This document shows positions 31,015-40,092 of a DNA stretch of 50,306 nt, one piece after another. The position numbers and the translations under genes were made by a program. Below the pieces are notes generated by a model. It was given only the letters and a program-made list of their open reading frames with translations, made no database searches and was not told where the DNA came from. Positions within the stretch are counted from its first letter, which is position 1; every line of letters starts with the position of its first letter. Location: assembly GCA_903861185.1 (NCBI GenBank), contig CAIOTK010000147.1, positions 1 to 50,306 of the forward strand, in the 5' to 3' direction. The DNA comes from an uncultured Opitutia bacterium (GTDB lineage Bacteria > Verrucomicrobiota > Verrucomicrobiia > Opitutales > Opitutaceae).

Positions 31015-31046
31015 AAAAAAACCGCCGTCCCGGATAGGGACGGCGG
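31015..31046 (-). terminator. Rho-independent terminator downstream of rpsI
   Basis: CCGCCGTCCC / GGGACGGCGG 10-bp stem with GGATA loop; run of A on + strand (31015-31021) gives a minus-strand U-tract. Confidence 0.88.
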
Positions 31047-31070
31047 CGGAAGATAAAACTCCGACAGCGC

Positions 31071-31475
31071 TCAGCGCTTGGAGAACTGGAACCGCTTGCG
31101 GGCGCCCGGCTGACCGGCCTTCTTGCGCTCCTTCTCGCGCGGATCGCGCTTGAGGAAGCCGCTCTTCTTGAGCTTAGGACGGTGCTCGGCGTTCAGCTTC
31201 TGCAGCGCGCGGGCGATGCCGTGCGCGACCGCGCCGGCCTGGCCGGCGACGCCGCCGCCGGAGACATTGACGGTCACGTCAACCTTCTCCTTGAGCTCCA
31301 TCGTCAGCAGCGGCGCGTAGGCCTGCTTGGCGAAGTTCTCGTGCGAGAAGTAGTCGTCGAAGGTGCGGCCGTTGACGGTCAGCTTGCCGGAACCCTCGGT
31401 CAGGCGGACGCGGGCAGTCGAGGTCTTGCGGCGGCCGGTGCCGAGGAACACGGTGGCGGGGGAGGCAGCGCTCAT
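31071..31475 (-). CDS. rpsI: 30S ribosomal protein S9
   Basis: '[14 protein letters not shown]', '[19 protein letters not shown]', C-terminal 'RKRFQFSKR'. Confidence 0.98.
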   Translation of the reverse strand: MSAASPATVFLGTGRRKTSTARVRLTEGSGKLTVNGRTFDDYFSHENFAKQAYAPLLTMELKEKVDVTVNVSGGGVAGQAGAVAHGIARALQKLNAEHRPKLKKSGFLKRDPREKERKKAGQPGARKRFQFSKR

Positions 31476-31494
31476 AGCGGTCGGTGGGAGGGGT

Positions 31495-31923
31495 TCAGAC
31501 GGTGATCTTCTGCGGGGCGTTCGCCTCGTGGGTGTGGGCGGTGCCAGCGAAAACGCGCAGCTTGCGCAGCATCGTCGCGGCAATCCGGTTCTTCGGGAGC
31601 ATCCCCTTGACGGCGTGCTCGATGATGAACTCCGGGTGGCGCTCGCGCATCAGGGAGACCTTGCGGTAGCTCTCGCCGCCGACGAAGCCGGAGAAGAACA
31701 TATACTCGTTCGCCTCCTCCTTACGACCGGTGAGGACCACCTTCTCGGCGTTGATGACCACCACGAAATCACCGGTGTCCACGCTGGGGGTGTAGCTCGG
31801 CTTGTGGCGGCCGCGGATAATGTTGGCGGCTTTCACGGCGAGGCGACCGAGCGGCACGCCGGCGGCATCGATAAGATACCACTTGGGCTGCACTGCCTCC
31901 TTCTTGGCGAGGAACGTTTTCAT
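31495..31923 (-). CDS. rplM: 50S ribosomal protein L13
   Basis: '[55 protein letters not shown]'. Confidence 0.98.
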   Translation of the reverse strand: MKTFLAKKEAVQPKWYLIDAAGVPLGRLAVKAANIIRGRHKPSYTPSVDTGDFVVVINAEKVVLTGRKEEANEYMFFSGFVGGESYRKVSLMRERHPEFIIEHAVKGMLPKNRIAATMLRKLRVFAGTAHTHEANAPQKITV

Positions 31924-32064
31924 GCGAAAAGAGGTCAAGAGCTAAGGTCCGCCCCGTGAGTGTCAACCGAGTTTTGGGTGGAAAATCCACTGGGCGCTTT
32001 CCCGCCCTCCACCCGGAACGCCTGCGGCCTTGTTTCCCGGAGACTCCCGGCGCAACCTCTGACG

Positions 32065-32472
32065 ATGTCCTCCCCTTCCCTGCCCGCCCGCCGTGCGCTC
32101 GGTGCGGCTGGCTTGCTCGGTCTGAGCGGCGTGGCCCTCGGCGCCCTCGGCGCGCACGCCCTGAAGGGCACGCTCGCGGCGCGCGGGATGGAACCAGTCT
32201 GGTCCACCGCCGCCCAGTACCACCTCGGGCACGCTCTCGCCCTCGCGGCACTGGCCGCCTGGCTGCGCGGGGATCCGACTCCCACCCCGAGCCTCGCCTG
32301 GGTGAGCCGCTGCTGGACGGCCGGGACGGTCCTGTTTTCGGGCTCCTTGTACCTGCTCGCCCTCGGCGGTCCCCGCTGGCTGGGGCCGGTGACCCCGATA
32401 GGCGGAGTTGCGTTGCTCGCCGGCTGGTTGCTCCTCTCGCTGGCCGCTCTGCGCGGTCGCCGGACGGAATGA
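32065..32472 (+). CDS. DUF423 family membrane protein
   Basis: 'GLSGVALGALGAHALKG...YHLGHALALAALAAWL...FSGSLYLLALGGPRWLGPVTPIGGVALLAGW'. Confidence 0.88.
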   Translation: MSSPSLPARRALGAAGLLGLSGVALGALGAHALKGTLAARGMEPVWSTAAQYHLGHALALAALAAWLRGDPTPTPSLAWVSRCWTAGTVLFSGSLYLLALGGPRWLGPVTPIGGVALLAGWLLLSLAALRGRRTE

Positions 32473-33920
32473 ACGCGCCTCTGCTGCTGCCGCCGGACCT
32501 GCGGGCGATGCTCGAGGCCGTCCGCCGCGTCGGCCGGCCGCGCATCGTCGGCGGAGGCGTGCGGGACTGGCTGCTGGGTCTCGAGCCGAAGGATCTCGAC
32601 GTCGAAGTAGGCGGCATCGACTTCGAAACGCTGCACCGGACGCTCGCGCCGTTCGGGGCGACGGACGTGGTGGGCCGAAGTTTCGGCGTGATCAAGGTGA
32701 GGAGCGCCGCCTCAGGGACGGAGTACGATTTTTCGCTGCCGCGCCGCGAGTCGAAGACCGGGTCGGGCCACCGGGGTTTCGCGGTGGCGCCGGAACCCGG
32801 GCTGGGAGACGCGGAGGCGGCGGCGCGGCGCGACTTCACGCTGAACGCGATCGCGTACGATCCGTTCTCCGACGCGATCATCGATCCGCACGGCGGACGG
32901 GAAGATCTGGCGCGCCGAATCCTGCGCCATACCAGTCCGGCCTTCGCGGAGGATCCGCTACGGGTGCTCCGCGGGTTCCAGCTCGCGGCGCGGTTCGATC
33001 TAACGCTCGCCCCGGAGACCGCGGCCGTGTGCCGGGCCATTGCGCCGGCGTACGCCGAGCTGCCCGTGGAGCGCGTCTGGGGCGAATGGGAGAAGTGGGC
33101 CGCCAAGGCGCTGCGGCCCTCGCGCGGCCTGGCCGTGCTGGAGGCAACCGGCTGGCTCGCGCATTTCCCGGAGGTCGCCGCGCTCCGCGGGACTCCGCAG
33201 GATCCGCAGTGGCACCCCGAGGGCGACGTGTTCGTTCACACGGGACATTGCCTGGACGCACTGGTGCAGCTGGCGGGCTGGCGGGAGCGGGACGCGGGCG
33301 GGCGAGTCCTGCTGACCCTCGCGGTGCTGGCGCACGATTTCGGGAAACCGGCAACCACCGTGCGGGTGGAGCGGCCCGGCGGCGCGCGCTGGACCAGCCC
33401 GGGGCACGAGGCGGCGGGCGGACCACCCGCGGAAGCCTTCCTCACGCGCCTGGGCGCGCCGACGCGCTACCTCGCGCCGGTCCGGGCCCTGGTCGTCAAT
33501 CACCTCGCGCACCATCACGGGCAGGGGGAATTTTCCGACTCGGCGGTGCGACGCCTCGCCCGCCGGCTCGCCCCGGCGACCGTGGACGAGTTGGCGCTCG
33601 TGATGCGGGCCGACGCGGAGGGCCGGCCCCCGCTGCCGGCGGCGGACGTGCACGCACGCATCGACGCCCTTGTGGCGCGGGCCCGCGCCCTAGCGCTCGA
33701 GCAGCTCGCGCCGCGGCCGATCTTGCTCGGGCGGCACCTGATCCGCTTGGGCCTCCCTCCCGGTCCAGACTTCAGCCCACTGCTGGAGGCTGCGTTCGAA
33801 GCTCAGCTCGACGGCATATTCCAGGACGAGGCGGGCGCGCTGGCGTGGGCCCAGGCGCGCCTGAGGCCGCGCGACGCTCACCACAAGCCTTCCCCACCGC
33901 CCCAGCGCGGCGGTAAATAG
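32469..33920 (+). CDS. CCA tRNA nucleotidyltransferase / polyA-polymerase-family protein with HD domain
   Basis: 'RIVGGGVRDWLLGLEPKDLDVEV', 'RRDFTLNAIAYDP', HD motif 'LAVLAHDFGKPATT'; ATGA overlap with the DUF423 gene. Confidence 0.88.
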   Translation: MNAPLLLPPDLRAMLEAVRRVGRPRIVGGGVRDWLLGLEPKDLDVEVGGIDFETLHRTLAPFGATDVVGRSFGVIKVRSAASGTEYDFSLPRRESKTGSGHRGFAVAPEPGLGDAEAAARRDFTLNAIAYDPFSDAIIDPHGGREDLARRILRHTSPAFAEDPLRVLRGFQLAARFDLTLAPETAAVCRAIAPAYAELPVERVWGEWEKWAAKALRPSRGLAVLEATGWLAHFPEVAALRGTPQDPQWHPEGDVFVHTGHCLDALVQLAGWRERDAGGRVLLTLAVLAHDFGKPATTVRVERPGGARWTSPGHEAAGGPPAEAFLTRLGAPTRYLAPVRALVVNHLAHHHGQGEFSDSAVRRLARRLAPATVDELALVMRADAEGRPPLPAADVHARIDALVARARALALEQLAPRPILLGRHLIRLGLPPGPDFSPLLEAAFEAQLDGIFQDEAGALAWAQARLRPRDAHHKPSPPPQRGGK

Positions 33921-33933
33921 CCCCAAAAGCAAC

Positions 33934-33960
33934 GGGGCGGCCGGTGAAACCGGCCGCCCC
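33934..33960. terminator. Strong hairpin between convergent genes (bidirectional terminator candidate)
   Basis: Perfect 12-bp stem GGGGCGGCCGGT-GAA-ACCGGCCGCCCC; no strong U-tract on either side. Confidence 0.7.
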
Positions 33961-33990
33961 GGGGAGGGAACGGAACTTGGGCGCGGGAGC

Positions 33991-36939
33991 TTAGAAGCTC
34001 TTGCGCACCGACATGTAGAAGAACCGGCCCATCGGACGGGAGACGTAGCCGCTCTCGTAGCCGATCGAGTCGTAGTAAAGGGGCGGCGCCTTATCCATCA
34101 GGTTGTCCACGCCCACGGTGACGCGGGTGTTGTTCAGGTACGGGCTCAGCCCGGCCGGAATGTCCCAGCCGTAGAACGCGTTGTAGGTGTAGTAGGCGTC
34201 CACCTCGTAGCCGTCACGGTTGATGTCGCTATAGGAGGCGATATGGTTGTTCGTGATGCCAGCGCTGTGCTCCTTGCGGGTCCAGAGCAGGCTGGTCTGG
34301 ATGCGGGTGCGGGGGAAGCCGTCGCGGCCGGCGAGGTTCGCCGGGTTCACCGTGCGGGTGAAGCCGTAGAACTTCAGGTAGGTGGCGTTGCTCCGGAGGC
34401 TGAACTGGCCGAAGTCGGTGGTCCGCTTGCGGTAGTTCACCTCGAAGTCGTAGCCCTCGACCTTCTGGAAGGCCAGGTTCACGACGCTATCGCTGATGTA
34501 GCGGATACGGCCGGGGACCGTGACCGTCTGGCCGGGGGCGACCGGGGAGACGGCGCCGTTCGGGCCGGAGAGCACGTTGATCGGGCTGGTCGTGCGGTTG
34601 GTGTAGGTCTCGGTGCCCGCGTCGCGGACGACGAGGTCCTCGGTGCCGCCGCCGACCTCATTCTGACGAATGTAGGAAGTGCCGACAGAGGTGATGATGT
34701 TGCTCTGCTCGATGTGGAAGAACGACGCGCCGAGCGAGAGGCCCTGGAGGGCCTTGACCGGGACGTCGTACACGAAGCCGTACTGCCAGCCCTTGGCGGT
34801 CTCAGGCGTCAGGTTCGGGTTGCCGCCGGCGCGCACGAGGCGCTGGGTGGCGGCGCCGTCGAACGGATCCCCGGTGAGGAGCTGCGGGCGGCGAAGGTCG
34901 GCGAGGCCGTTGGGGAGGGACTCACGGACGCCACCGTAGAGCTGGGGCAGCGTCGGGGAGCGGAAGGCCTCGTTGTACGTACCGCGGAGCATCAGGGACT
35001 TCACCGGCTGCCAGCGCAGGCCGACGTAGGGCGTCAGGCCGGAGTCATAGCCGTCGGAGAACTGCTCGTAGCGGCCGGCGAGTGTGAGCTCGAGGCGGTT
35101 GATGCCCTTCACGGTGCCCGCCTTGACGAGCGGGGCGTTGAGCTCGATGGCGCCGGCCTTCACGCGGCGGCTGGCATCGGTGGAGTCGGCGAGGCGGACC
35201 TGGCCGATGATGTCATCGAGGGTGGTGGAGATGGCGTCGTTAGCCTCGCCGAACTTCTCCTTGCGCCACTCGACGAGGAGCGCGCCGCCGAGGGGGCCGG
35301 TGGGCAGCTGGGCGATCTCACCGGACAGCTGGGCGTGCCAGAGATCCTGAGTGGAGTAACCGCCCTTCTGGGTGGTGACGCGGATGCCATCGAGGACGTT
35401 CTTCGGGTTGCGGTAGGAGGCGCCGCCGAAGATGTTCAGGGCGTCCGGAGTGCTCTTCGCGAGGGCGGCGCGGAGGCGGCTCTCGGAAATGGCATTCTTG
35501 GTCTGATCGACGACCTTGTCGTTGTCGTAGGAGTAGTAGATATCCCAGTTCCAGCGGTCGAGGATGCTACCCTTGGCGCCGGCGACGAGGCGCCAGGAGT
35601 CGTTGGTGATGTCGGCCATCCGGGGGCCGATGTCGACCGGGCGGTAGTTGAACGAGACGTCGACGCCGAAGGGATTCCAGTAGTTGGTCTTCGGGACGAT
35701 GATGTTGTTGTCGCCCGCGGTGGAGATCGGCGAGGGCGCGAGCTCGATGTGGGACTTATTCTGCTGGTAGGCCGTCTCGACGTAGAACGAGACGTCCTTG
35801 GTCAGGTCGTAGCGGAAGGTCGTGTTGATGCCGAGGCGCTCCGTGGCGGGCGTGAGCCAGACAAACTCTTGGAAGTTGTAGAGGTTCGACGGATTGCCCT
35901 GGGGGACGAGGCGCTGGGGCTCGAAGGAGGAAGCGCCCGGCGCGCTGAACGCGCCGCCGGAAGGATTGCGGTTCGCGCTGGCGAAGTTCGGCGAGGCCGA
36001 AGCGAGCGTGCCGGCGACGACCCCACCGGTGCCGGGTAGACGGGTGATGGCGGTGCCCGCGGCCAGGCCGGGGATGTTGACGCCGTTCACGCCGTTGACT
36101 TGGCCAGCGGCGGCGCCGGTCAGGCCGATGCGGGCCTGCGGGCCCGTGCCGGAGCGGAGGTCGAAGGCGCCGGCGGCGACATTGTCCGCGTAGTCCGCGC
36201 CCCGAGCCGCAAAGCGGGCCGAGAGGTCAGCGTTGTTCGCGAACGAGGTGTCCGAGGCGCGCAGCGCGGCGCGCTCGAAGTAGGAGATACCGACCGTCGC
36301 GCTGGCCTTGCCGCTGGCGGCGCCGCCGAAGAACGAGTAGGTCTTCTCGGCGACGTCAGTCTTGAACGAGTTGCCGTAGCTCACGCCCACTTCCGCGCCG
36401 GAGTAGTCCTTGCGCAGGATGACGTTGACCACGCCCGCGGTGGCGTCCGCGCCGTAGATGGCGGAAGCGCCGTCCTTGAGCACCTCAACGCGCTCGACCA
36501 TCGCGATCGGGAAGCGGTTGAGGTCGACGAACACCGTGCCGCCCGAGTTGTTGCCCGTGGGGGCGACGCGACGGCCGTTGACGATGACCAGAGTGTTGTT
36601 GGCGCCGAGGCCGCGGAGGTCGAGGGCGGTGGAGCCGCGGACCGCGGTCACCGTGCCGGCCTCGTTGATGCCGATGTTGCCGCCCTCAGGGAGCTCGCGG
36701 AGGAGGTCGGTGAGGTTGGTACGGCCAGACACATCGATGTCGGCGCGGTTGATGATCTTGATCGGGGAGGGTCCCTCGGTCTCGGCCCGCTTGATGTGGG
36801 AGCCCGTGACCTCGAACTTCTCGAGCTTGATCGGGGCGTCTTCCTTCTTCGCGGGGGTAACGGCCTGGGCCCAGACGACGCTGGCGCCCGCGGAACCCGC
36901 CAGCACGCAGCGCAGGGCCGCGATGGTCAGTTTTCTCAT
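33991..36939 (-). CDS. TonB-dependent receptor
   Basis: Start trimmed to MRKLTIAALRCVLAGSAGASVVWAQ; plug 'KLEKFEVTGSHIKRAETEGPSPIKIINRADIDVSGRTNLTDLLREL', 'VERVEVLKDGASAIYGADATAGVVNVILRKDY', terminal F. Confidence 0.95.
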   Translation of the reverse strand: MRKLTIAALRCVLAGSAGASVVWAQAVTPAKKEDAPIKLEKFEVTGSHIKRAETEGPSPIKIINRADIDVSGRTNLTDLLRELPEGGNIGINEAGTVTAVRGSTALDLRGLGANNTLVIVNGRRVAPTGNNSGGTVFVDLNRFPIAMVERVEVLKDGASAIYGADATAGVVNVILRKDYSGAEVGVSYGNSFKTDVAEKTYSFFGGAASGKASATVGISYFERAALRASDTSFANNADLSARFAARGADYADNVAAGAFDLRSGTGPQARIGLTGAAAGQVNGVNGVNIPGLAAGTAITRLPGTGGVVAGTLASASPNFASANRNPSGGAFSAPGASSFEPQRLVPQGNPSNLYNFQEFVWLTPATERLGINTTFRYDLTKDVSFYVETAYQQNKSHIELAPSPISTAGDNNIIVPKTNYWNPFGVDVSFNYRPVDIGPRMADITNDSWRLVAGAKGSILDRWNWDIYYSYDNDKVVDQTKNAISESRLRAALAKSTPDALNIFGGASYRNPKNVLDGIRVTTQKGGYSTQDLWHAQLSGEIAQLPTGPLGGALLVEWRKEKFGEANDAISTTLDDIIGQVRLADSTDASRRVKAGAIELNAPLVKAGTVKGINRLELTLAGRYEQFSDGYDSGLTPYVGLRWQPVKSLMLRGTYNEAFRSPTLPQLYGGVRESLPNGLADLRRPQLLTGDPFDGAATQRLVRAGGNPNLTPETAKGWQYGFVYDVPVKALQGLSLGASFFHIEQSNIITSVGTSYIRQNEVGGGTEDLVVRDAGTETYTNRTTSPINVLSGPNGAVSPVAPGQTVTVPGRIRYISDSVVNLAFQKVEGYDFEVNYRKRTTDFGQFSLRSNATYLKFYGFTRTVNPANLAGRDGFPRTRIQTSLLWTRKEHSAGITNNHIASYSDINRDGYEVDAYYTYNAFYGWDIPAGLSPYLNNTRVTVGVDNLMDKAPPLYYDSIGYESGYVSRPMGRFFYMSVRKSF

Positions 36940-37098
36940 GGTGGTTTGGTTGGTTGGGAGGGTGCGAATCCGGCGACGGCGCCGAAATCCGATAATGAAC
37001 GGATAAGTGAAAGTGAGGTTAAATTCGCAACGCAACGCCCAACTTTGGCCGCCGGGCGACGTTTGACTCCCGGCCGCAACCCCGCTCTCTCCCCAGCC

Positions 37099-39195
37099 AT
37101 GCGCCGATTCCTGCTGCTCCTCCTGAGCATTTTCACCCTTCCCTGCCTGTCCGCGGCGGCCCCCTCCCCCGCCGCGACCCCGCCCGCCCTCGCGGATCTC
37201 TTCGCGGATCCGGAACTGCAAGCGGTGCAGGTCTCGCCCACCGGGCGTTACCTCACTTGGCTCGCCCCCAAGAACCAGCGGATGAACCTCGCCATCCTCG
37301 ACCGGGAGACGCGCAAGATGCGCTGGCTCACCGACATGAAGATCGAAAGCGTGGTCGCCTACGTCTGGGCCAAGCCCGACCGGATCCTCTTCGCGCAGCA
37401 GTTCGGCGGGCGGGAGCAGTACGGGATGTTCGCGTGCTCCCCGGACGGGACGAACCTTGTGACCATCAACAAGCTAGAGGGCGTGGAGTCCACCGCCGAC
37501 GGCTTGGGGGAAGGCGACGCGCCCTCGTCGGAGCGCGACCTGCCGAAGACCCTAGTCTCGCTGCTGTCCCGGGATCCGGACCACATCCTGATGAACCGCT
37601 TGCGCGGGAATTCCGGGCTGGGCGACGTGATCAAGGTCAACCTCCGGACCGGCCGGGAGACCATCCACGAGCAGAATCACATTAACGCGCGCGTCTGGCT
37701 GGCGGACTCGAAGGGCGTCATCCGCCTCGCGATTTGCACGGACTTCGAGAAGCCGGTGCAGGTAATGTACCGCTCGACCGAAAAGGCGGATTGGCGGCCG
37801 ATCGGGGAGTTCAGCCGCGAAGTGTCGCTGCTGTTTGAGGAGGCGTCGCCCATCGACCCGCACTGGCGGCCAAGCGTCTTCGCCAAGGACGACCGCACCT
37901 TGTACGTCAAAAGCTTCCTCGAGCACGACAAGGCCGTGATCCGGACCCTCGACCCGGAGACCGGCACCTGGGGCCCGATCGTGTTTGAGCACCCGCGCGT
38001 CGAACCGGGAGACCGCTTGGCCAATTACCGGCGCGGCGGCCTGTCCTCTCGGGCGGCGGTCGATGGCCTGCTCTTCAACCCGGCAGGCGACCTCGCGGGC
38101 GTGTCCTTCCACGACGATTATCCGGAGGTCCGCTGGCTCGACCCGGCGATGGCGAAGCTGCAGCGCGACCTCGATGGAGCGCTCCCGGGGACGCGTAACT
38201 TCATCGCCAGTGCCACCCGGGACGGCCAAGTGATGGTGATTCTCGCCGCCAGCGACCGGGATCCCGGGACTTACTACCTTTATGACGCGGGCAAGCAGGA
38301 GATGTCCGTGATCGGCAAGGTGCGGCCCAAGGTGGATCCGGCGCGGATGGCCGAGATGCGCCCGATCCGATTCCCGGCGCGGGATGGCCTCGAGATCCCG
38401 GGCTACATTAGCGTGCCGGCGGGCCGGGAATTGCGGAAACTGCCGATGATCCTCGTACCCCACGGCGGCCCGTACGGTCCGCGCGACCAGTGGGGCTGGA
38501 GCGAGCAGGTGCAGTTCCTCGCCAGCCGCGGTTACGCGGTGCTGCAGGTGAATTATCGGGGCAGCGGCGGCTACGGCCTCTCCTTCCAGCGGGGCGGCTA
38601 CCGGGAATGGGGCGGGAAGATGCAGGACGACCTCACCGACGCCGTGCGCTGGTGCGTCGCGCAGGGCTACGCCGACCCGGCCCGGGTGGGCATCTTCGGC
38701 GCCAGCTATGGCGGCTACGCGACGATGGCGGGCCTGACCTTCACCCCGGAGCTGTATTGCCTCGGCATCAACTATGTGGGCGTGGCGGATCTGGAACTGC
38801 GCGGGGGCGGGCGGAGCTTCGCCCTGCCGCGGATCTTCGCCGAGACGCGTTCGTTCACCAACCTCGACCCGGTGAAGGATGCTGCGCGCCTGAGCGCGGT
38901 GAATCCGATCAACCACATCCCCGCCATCCGCGCGCCCCTGATGGCCGCCTACGGCAAGAACGACCCCCGCGTGCGCTTCGACCAGTGGCAGAAACTGGAG
39001 TCGCGGCTCCGCCAGCACGGCAAGGAGTACGAGGCCATCATCGAGGAGAATGAGGGCCACGGGTTCCGTAAGCTCGAAAACAAGCTCGAATTCTATGCCA
39101 AGGTGGAGTCGTTCCTCGCCCGCAATATGAACGTCCCCGAGGGCCGGGTGAAGGTCGGGACACCGGTCGAGGTGGCGCCGCGACCGGGCCAGTAA
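37099..39195 (+). CDS. S9 family (prolyl oligopeptidase) peptidase
   Basis: Signal peptide MRRFLLLLLSIFTLPCLSAAA; catalytic Ser motif 'GIFGASYGGYATMAGL'; 'APLMAAYGKNDPRV', 'EGHGF'. Confidence 0.95.
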   Translation: MRRFLLLLLSIFTLPCLSAAAPSPAATPPALADLFADPELQAVQVSPTGRYLTWLAPKNQRMNLAILDRETRKMRWLTDMKIESVVAYVWAKPDRILFAQQFGGREQYGMFACSPDGTNLVTINKLEGVESTADGLGEGDAPSSERDLPKTLVSLLSRDPDHILMNRLRGNSGLGDVIKVNLRTGRETIHEQNHINARVWLADSKGVIRLAICTDFEKPVQVMYRSTEKADWRPIGEFSREVSLLFEEASPIDPHWRPSVFAKDDRTLYVKSFLEHDKAVIRTLDPETGTWGPIVFEHPRVEPGDRLANYRRGGLSSRAAVDGLLFNPAGDLAGVSFHDDYPEVRWLDPAMAKLQRDLDGALPGTRNFIASATRDGQVMVILAASDRDPGTYYLYDAGKQEMSVIGKVRPKVDPARMAEMRPIRFPARDGLEIPGYISVPAGRELRKLPMILVPHGGPYGPRDQWGWSEQVQFLASRGYAVLQVNYRGSGGYGLSFQRGGYREWGGKMQDDLTDAVRWCVAQGYADPARVGIFGASYGGYATMAGLTFTPELYCLGINYVGVADLELRGGGRSFALPRIFAETRSFTNLDPVKDAARLSAVNPINHIPAIRAPLMAAYGKNDPRVRFDQWQKLESRLRQHGKEYEAIIEENEGHGFRKLENKLEFYAKVESFLARNMNVPEGRVKVGTPVEVAPRPGQ

Positions 39196-39217
39196 CCCGT
39201 CGAGGGACGCGCTCGGG

Positions 39218-40027
39218 TCAGGGCGCAGGCACCCACCCAACGATCCGCAGGGGAGCGCCGCTGCCCCCGCGGATCTTCATTGGCAGCGCGACGACCCGCG
39301 CTCCGATCGCAGGGAGCGCGTCGAGGGAAGCCACGTTCTCGAAGGCCGGAATCTCACGTTCAAACAGGATACGATGGGACTCAAAGAGCTGGGAGCGGCC
39401 GCGGTCGATGCTGGCCGTGTCGATACCCACCGCCTTCAGGCGGCGCTCCGTCGCTAGCCAGCGCGCGGCCGCCGGCGCGAGCCCCGGGAAACGCAGCTTG
39501 GCCACCGCGGCCGGCCCCTTCTCCGCCGTCCCGAGATAGCGCACCGCGTCGGGCCAACGGGCGGCAAAACCCGTATTCAGCAGTAAAATCGCACCGTCAG
39601 GAATTCGTCCGTGGCGCTGCTCCCAAGCCTGCAGCTCCCCCACCCCCACCTCGTGGTCTGGATCGGCCGCGCAGGCGGCGCGGACATCCACCACCGCCGC
39701 CGCGCCAATCAGCTGGTCCAGCGGGATGCGGTCGACAGTGCGGCGATCGCGGGCGAAGTGGATCGGCGCGTCGAGATGGGTGCCGCCGTGCTCCGAGGTC
39801 CGGAACCGGTTCGCGGCGTAAAAATAGCCCTGCGGCGTAACCCCCTTGAACTCGACCTCAAGCGCGAAGCCATCCGCGGTGGGCCAGTACAGCGTATCCG
39901 CCGCGTAATCGTGCGAGAGGTCCACCCAGCGCCCACCGGCGAAGGGATCGGCAGGGGCGGCGCCGTGGACGGCGGCGCAGGCGGCGAGCAGAAAACCGGC
40001 CAGAGTAGGAAGTCGGAGGACGCGCAT
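39218..40027 (-). CDS. Exported cyclase-family (kynurenine-formamidase-like) hydrolase
   Basis: 'WVDLSHDYAADTLYWP', 'RTSEHGGTHLDAPIHFARDRRTVDRIPLDQLIGAAAVVDV', 'VGIDTASIDRG'. Confidence 0.88.
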   Translation of the reverse strand: MRVLRLPTLAGFLLAACAAVHGAAPADPFAGGRWVDLSHDYAADTLYWPTADGFALEVEFKGVTPQGYFYAANRFRTSEHGGTHLDAPIHFARDRRTVDRIPLDQLIGAAAVVDVRAACAADPDHEVGVGELQAWEQRHGRIPDGAILLLNTGFAARWPDAVRYLGTAEKGPAAVAKLRFPGLAPAAARWLATERRLKAVGIDTASIDRGRSQLFESHRILFEREIPAFENVASLDALPAIGARVVALPMKIRGGSGAPLRIVGWVPAP

Positions 40028-40092
40028 CGCACCGGGGGTACTCCCGCAGCCTTGCACTCCTCAAGGGAAATGTATTGGCCTCCCTAGATCTG

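Noticed and set aside
34243-36039. 598-aa plus-strand ORF antisense to the TonB receptor
   Set aside because: Antisense shadow ORF (Val/Asp/Glu/Gly-rich), no recognisable domains; the receptor on the minus strand is well supported.
36100-37098. N-terminal extension of the S9 peptidase ORF in the track
   Set aside because: Upstream ~333 residues are antisense to the TonB receptor; a signal peptide begins at 37099, so the true start is there.
36940-37221. N-terminal extension of the TonB receptor ORF
   Set aside because: Receptor signal peptide begins at the ATG ending at 36939; the extension overlaps the divergent S9 gene.
37552-39240. 562-aa minus-strand ORF antisense to the S9 peptidase
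   Set aside because: Shadow ORF in high-GC DNA with no family features.
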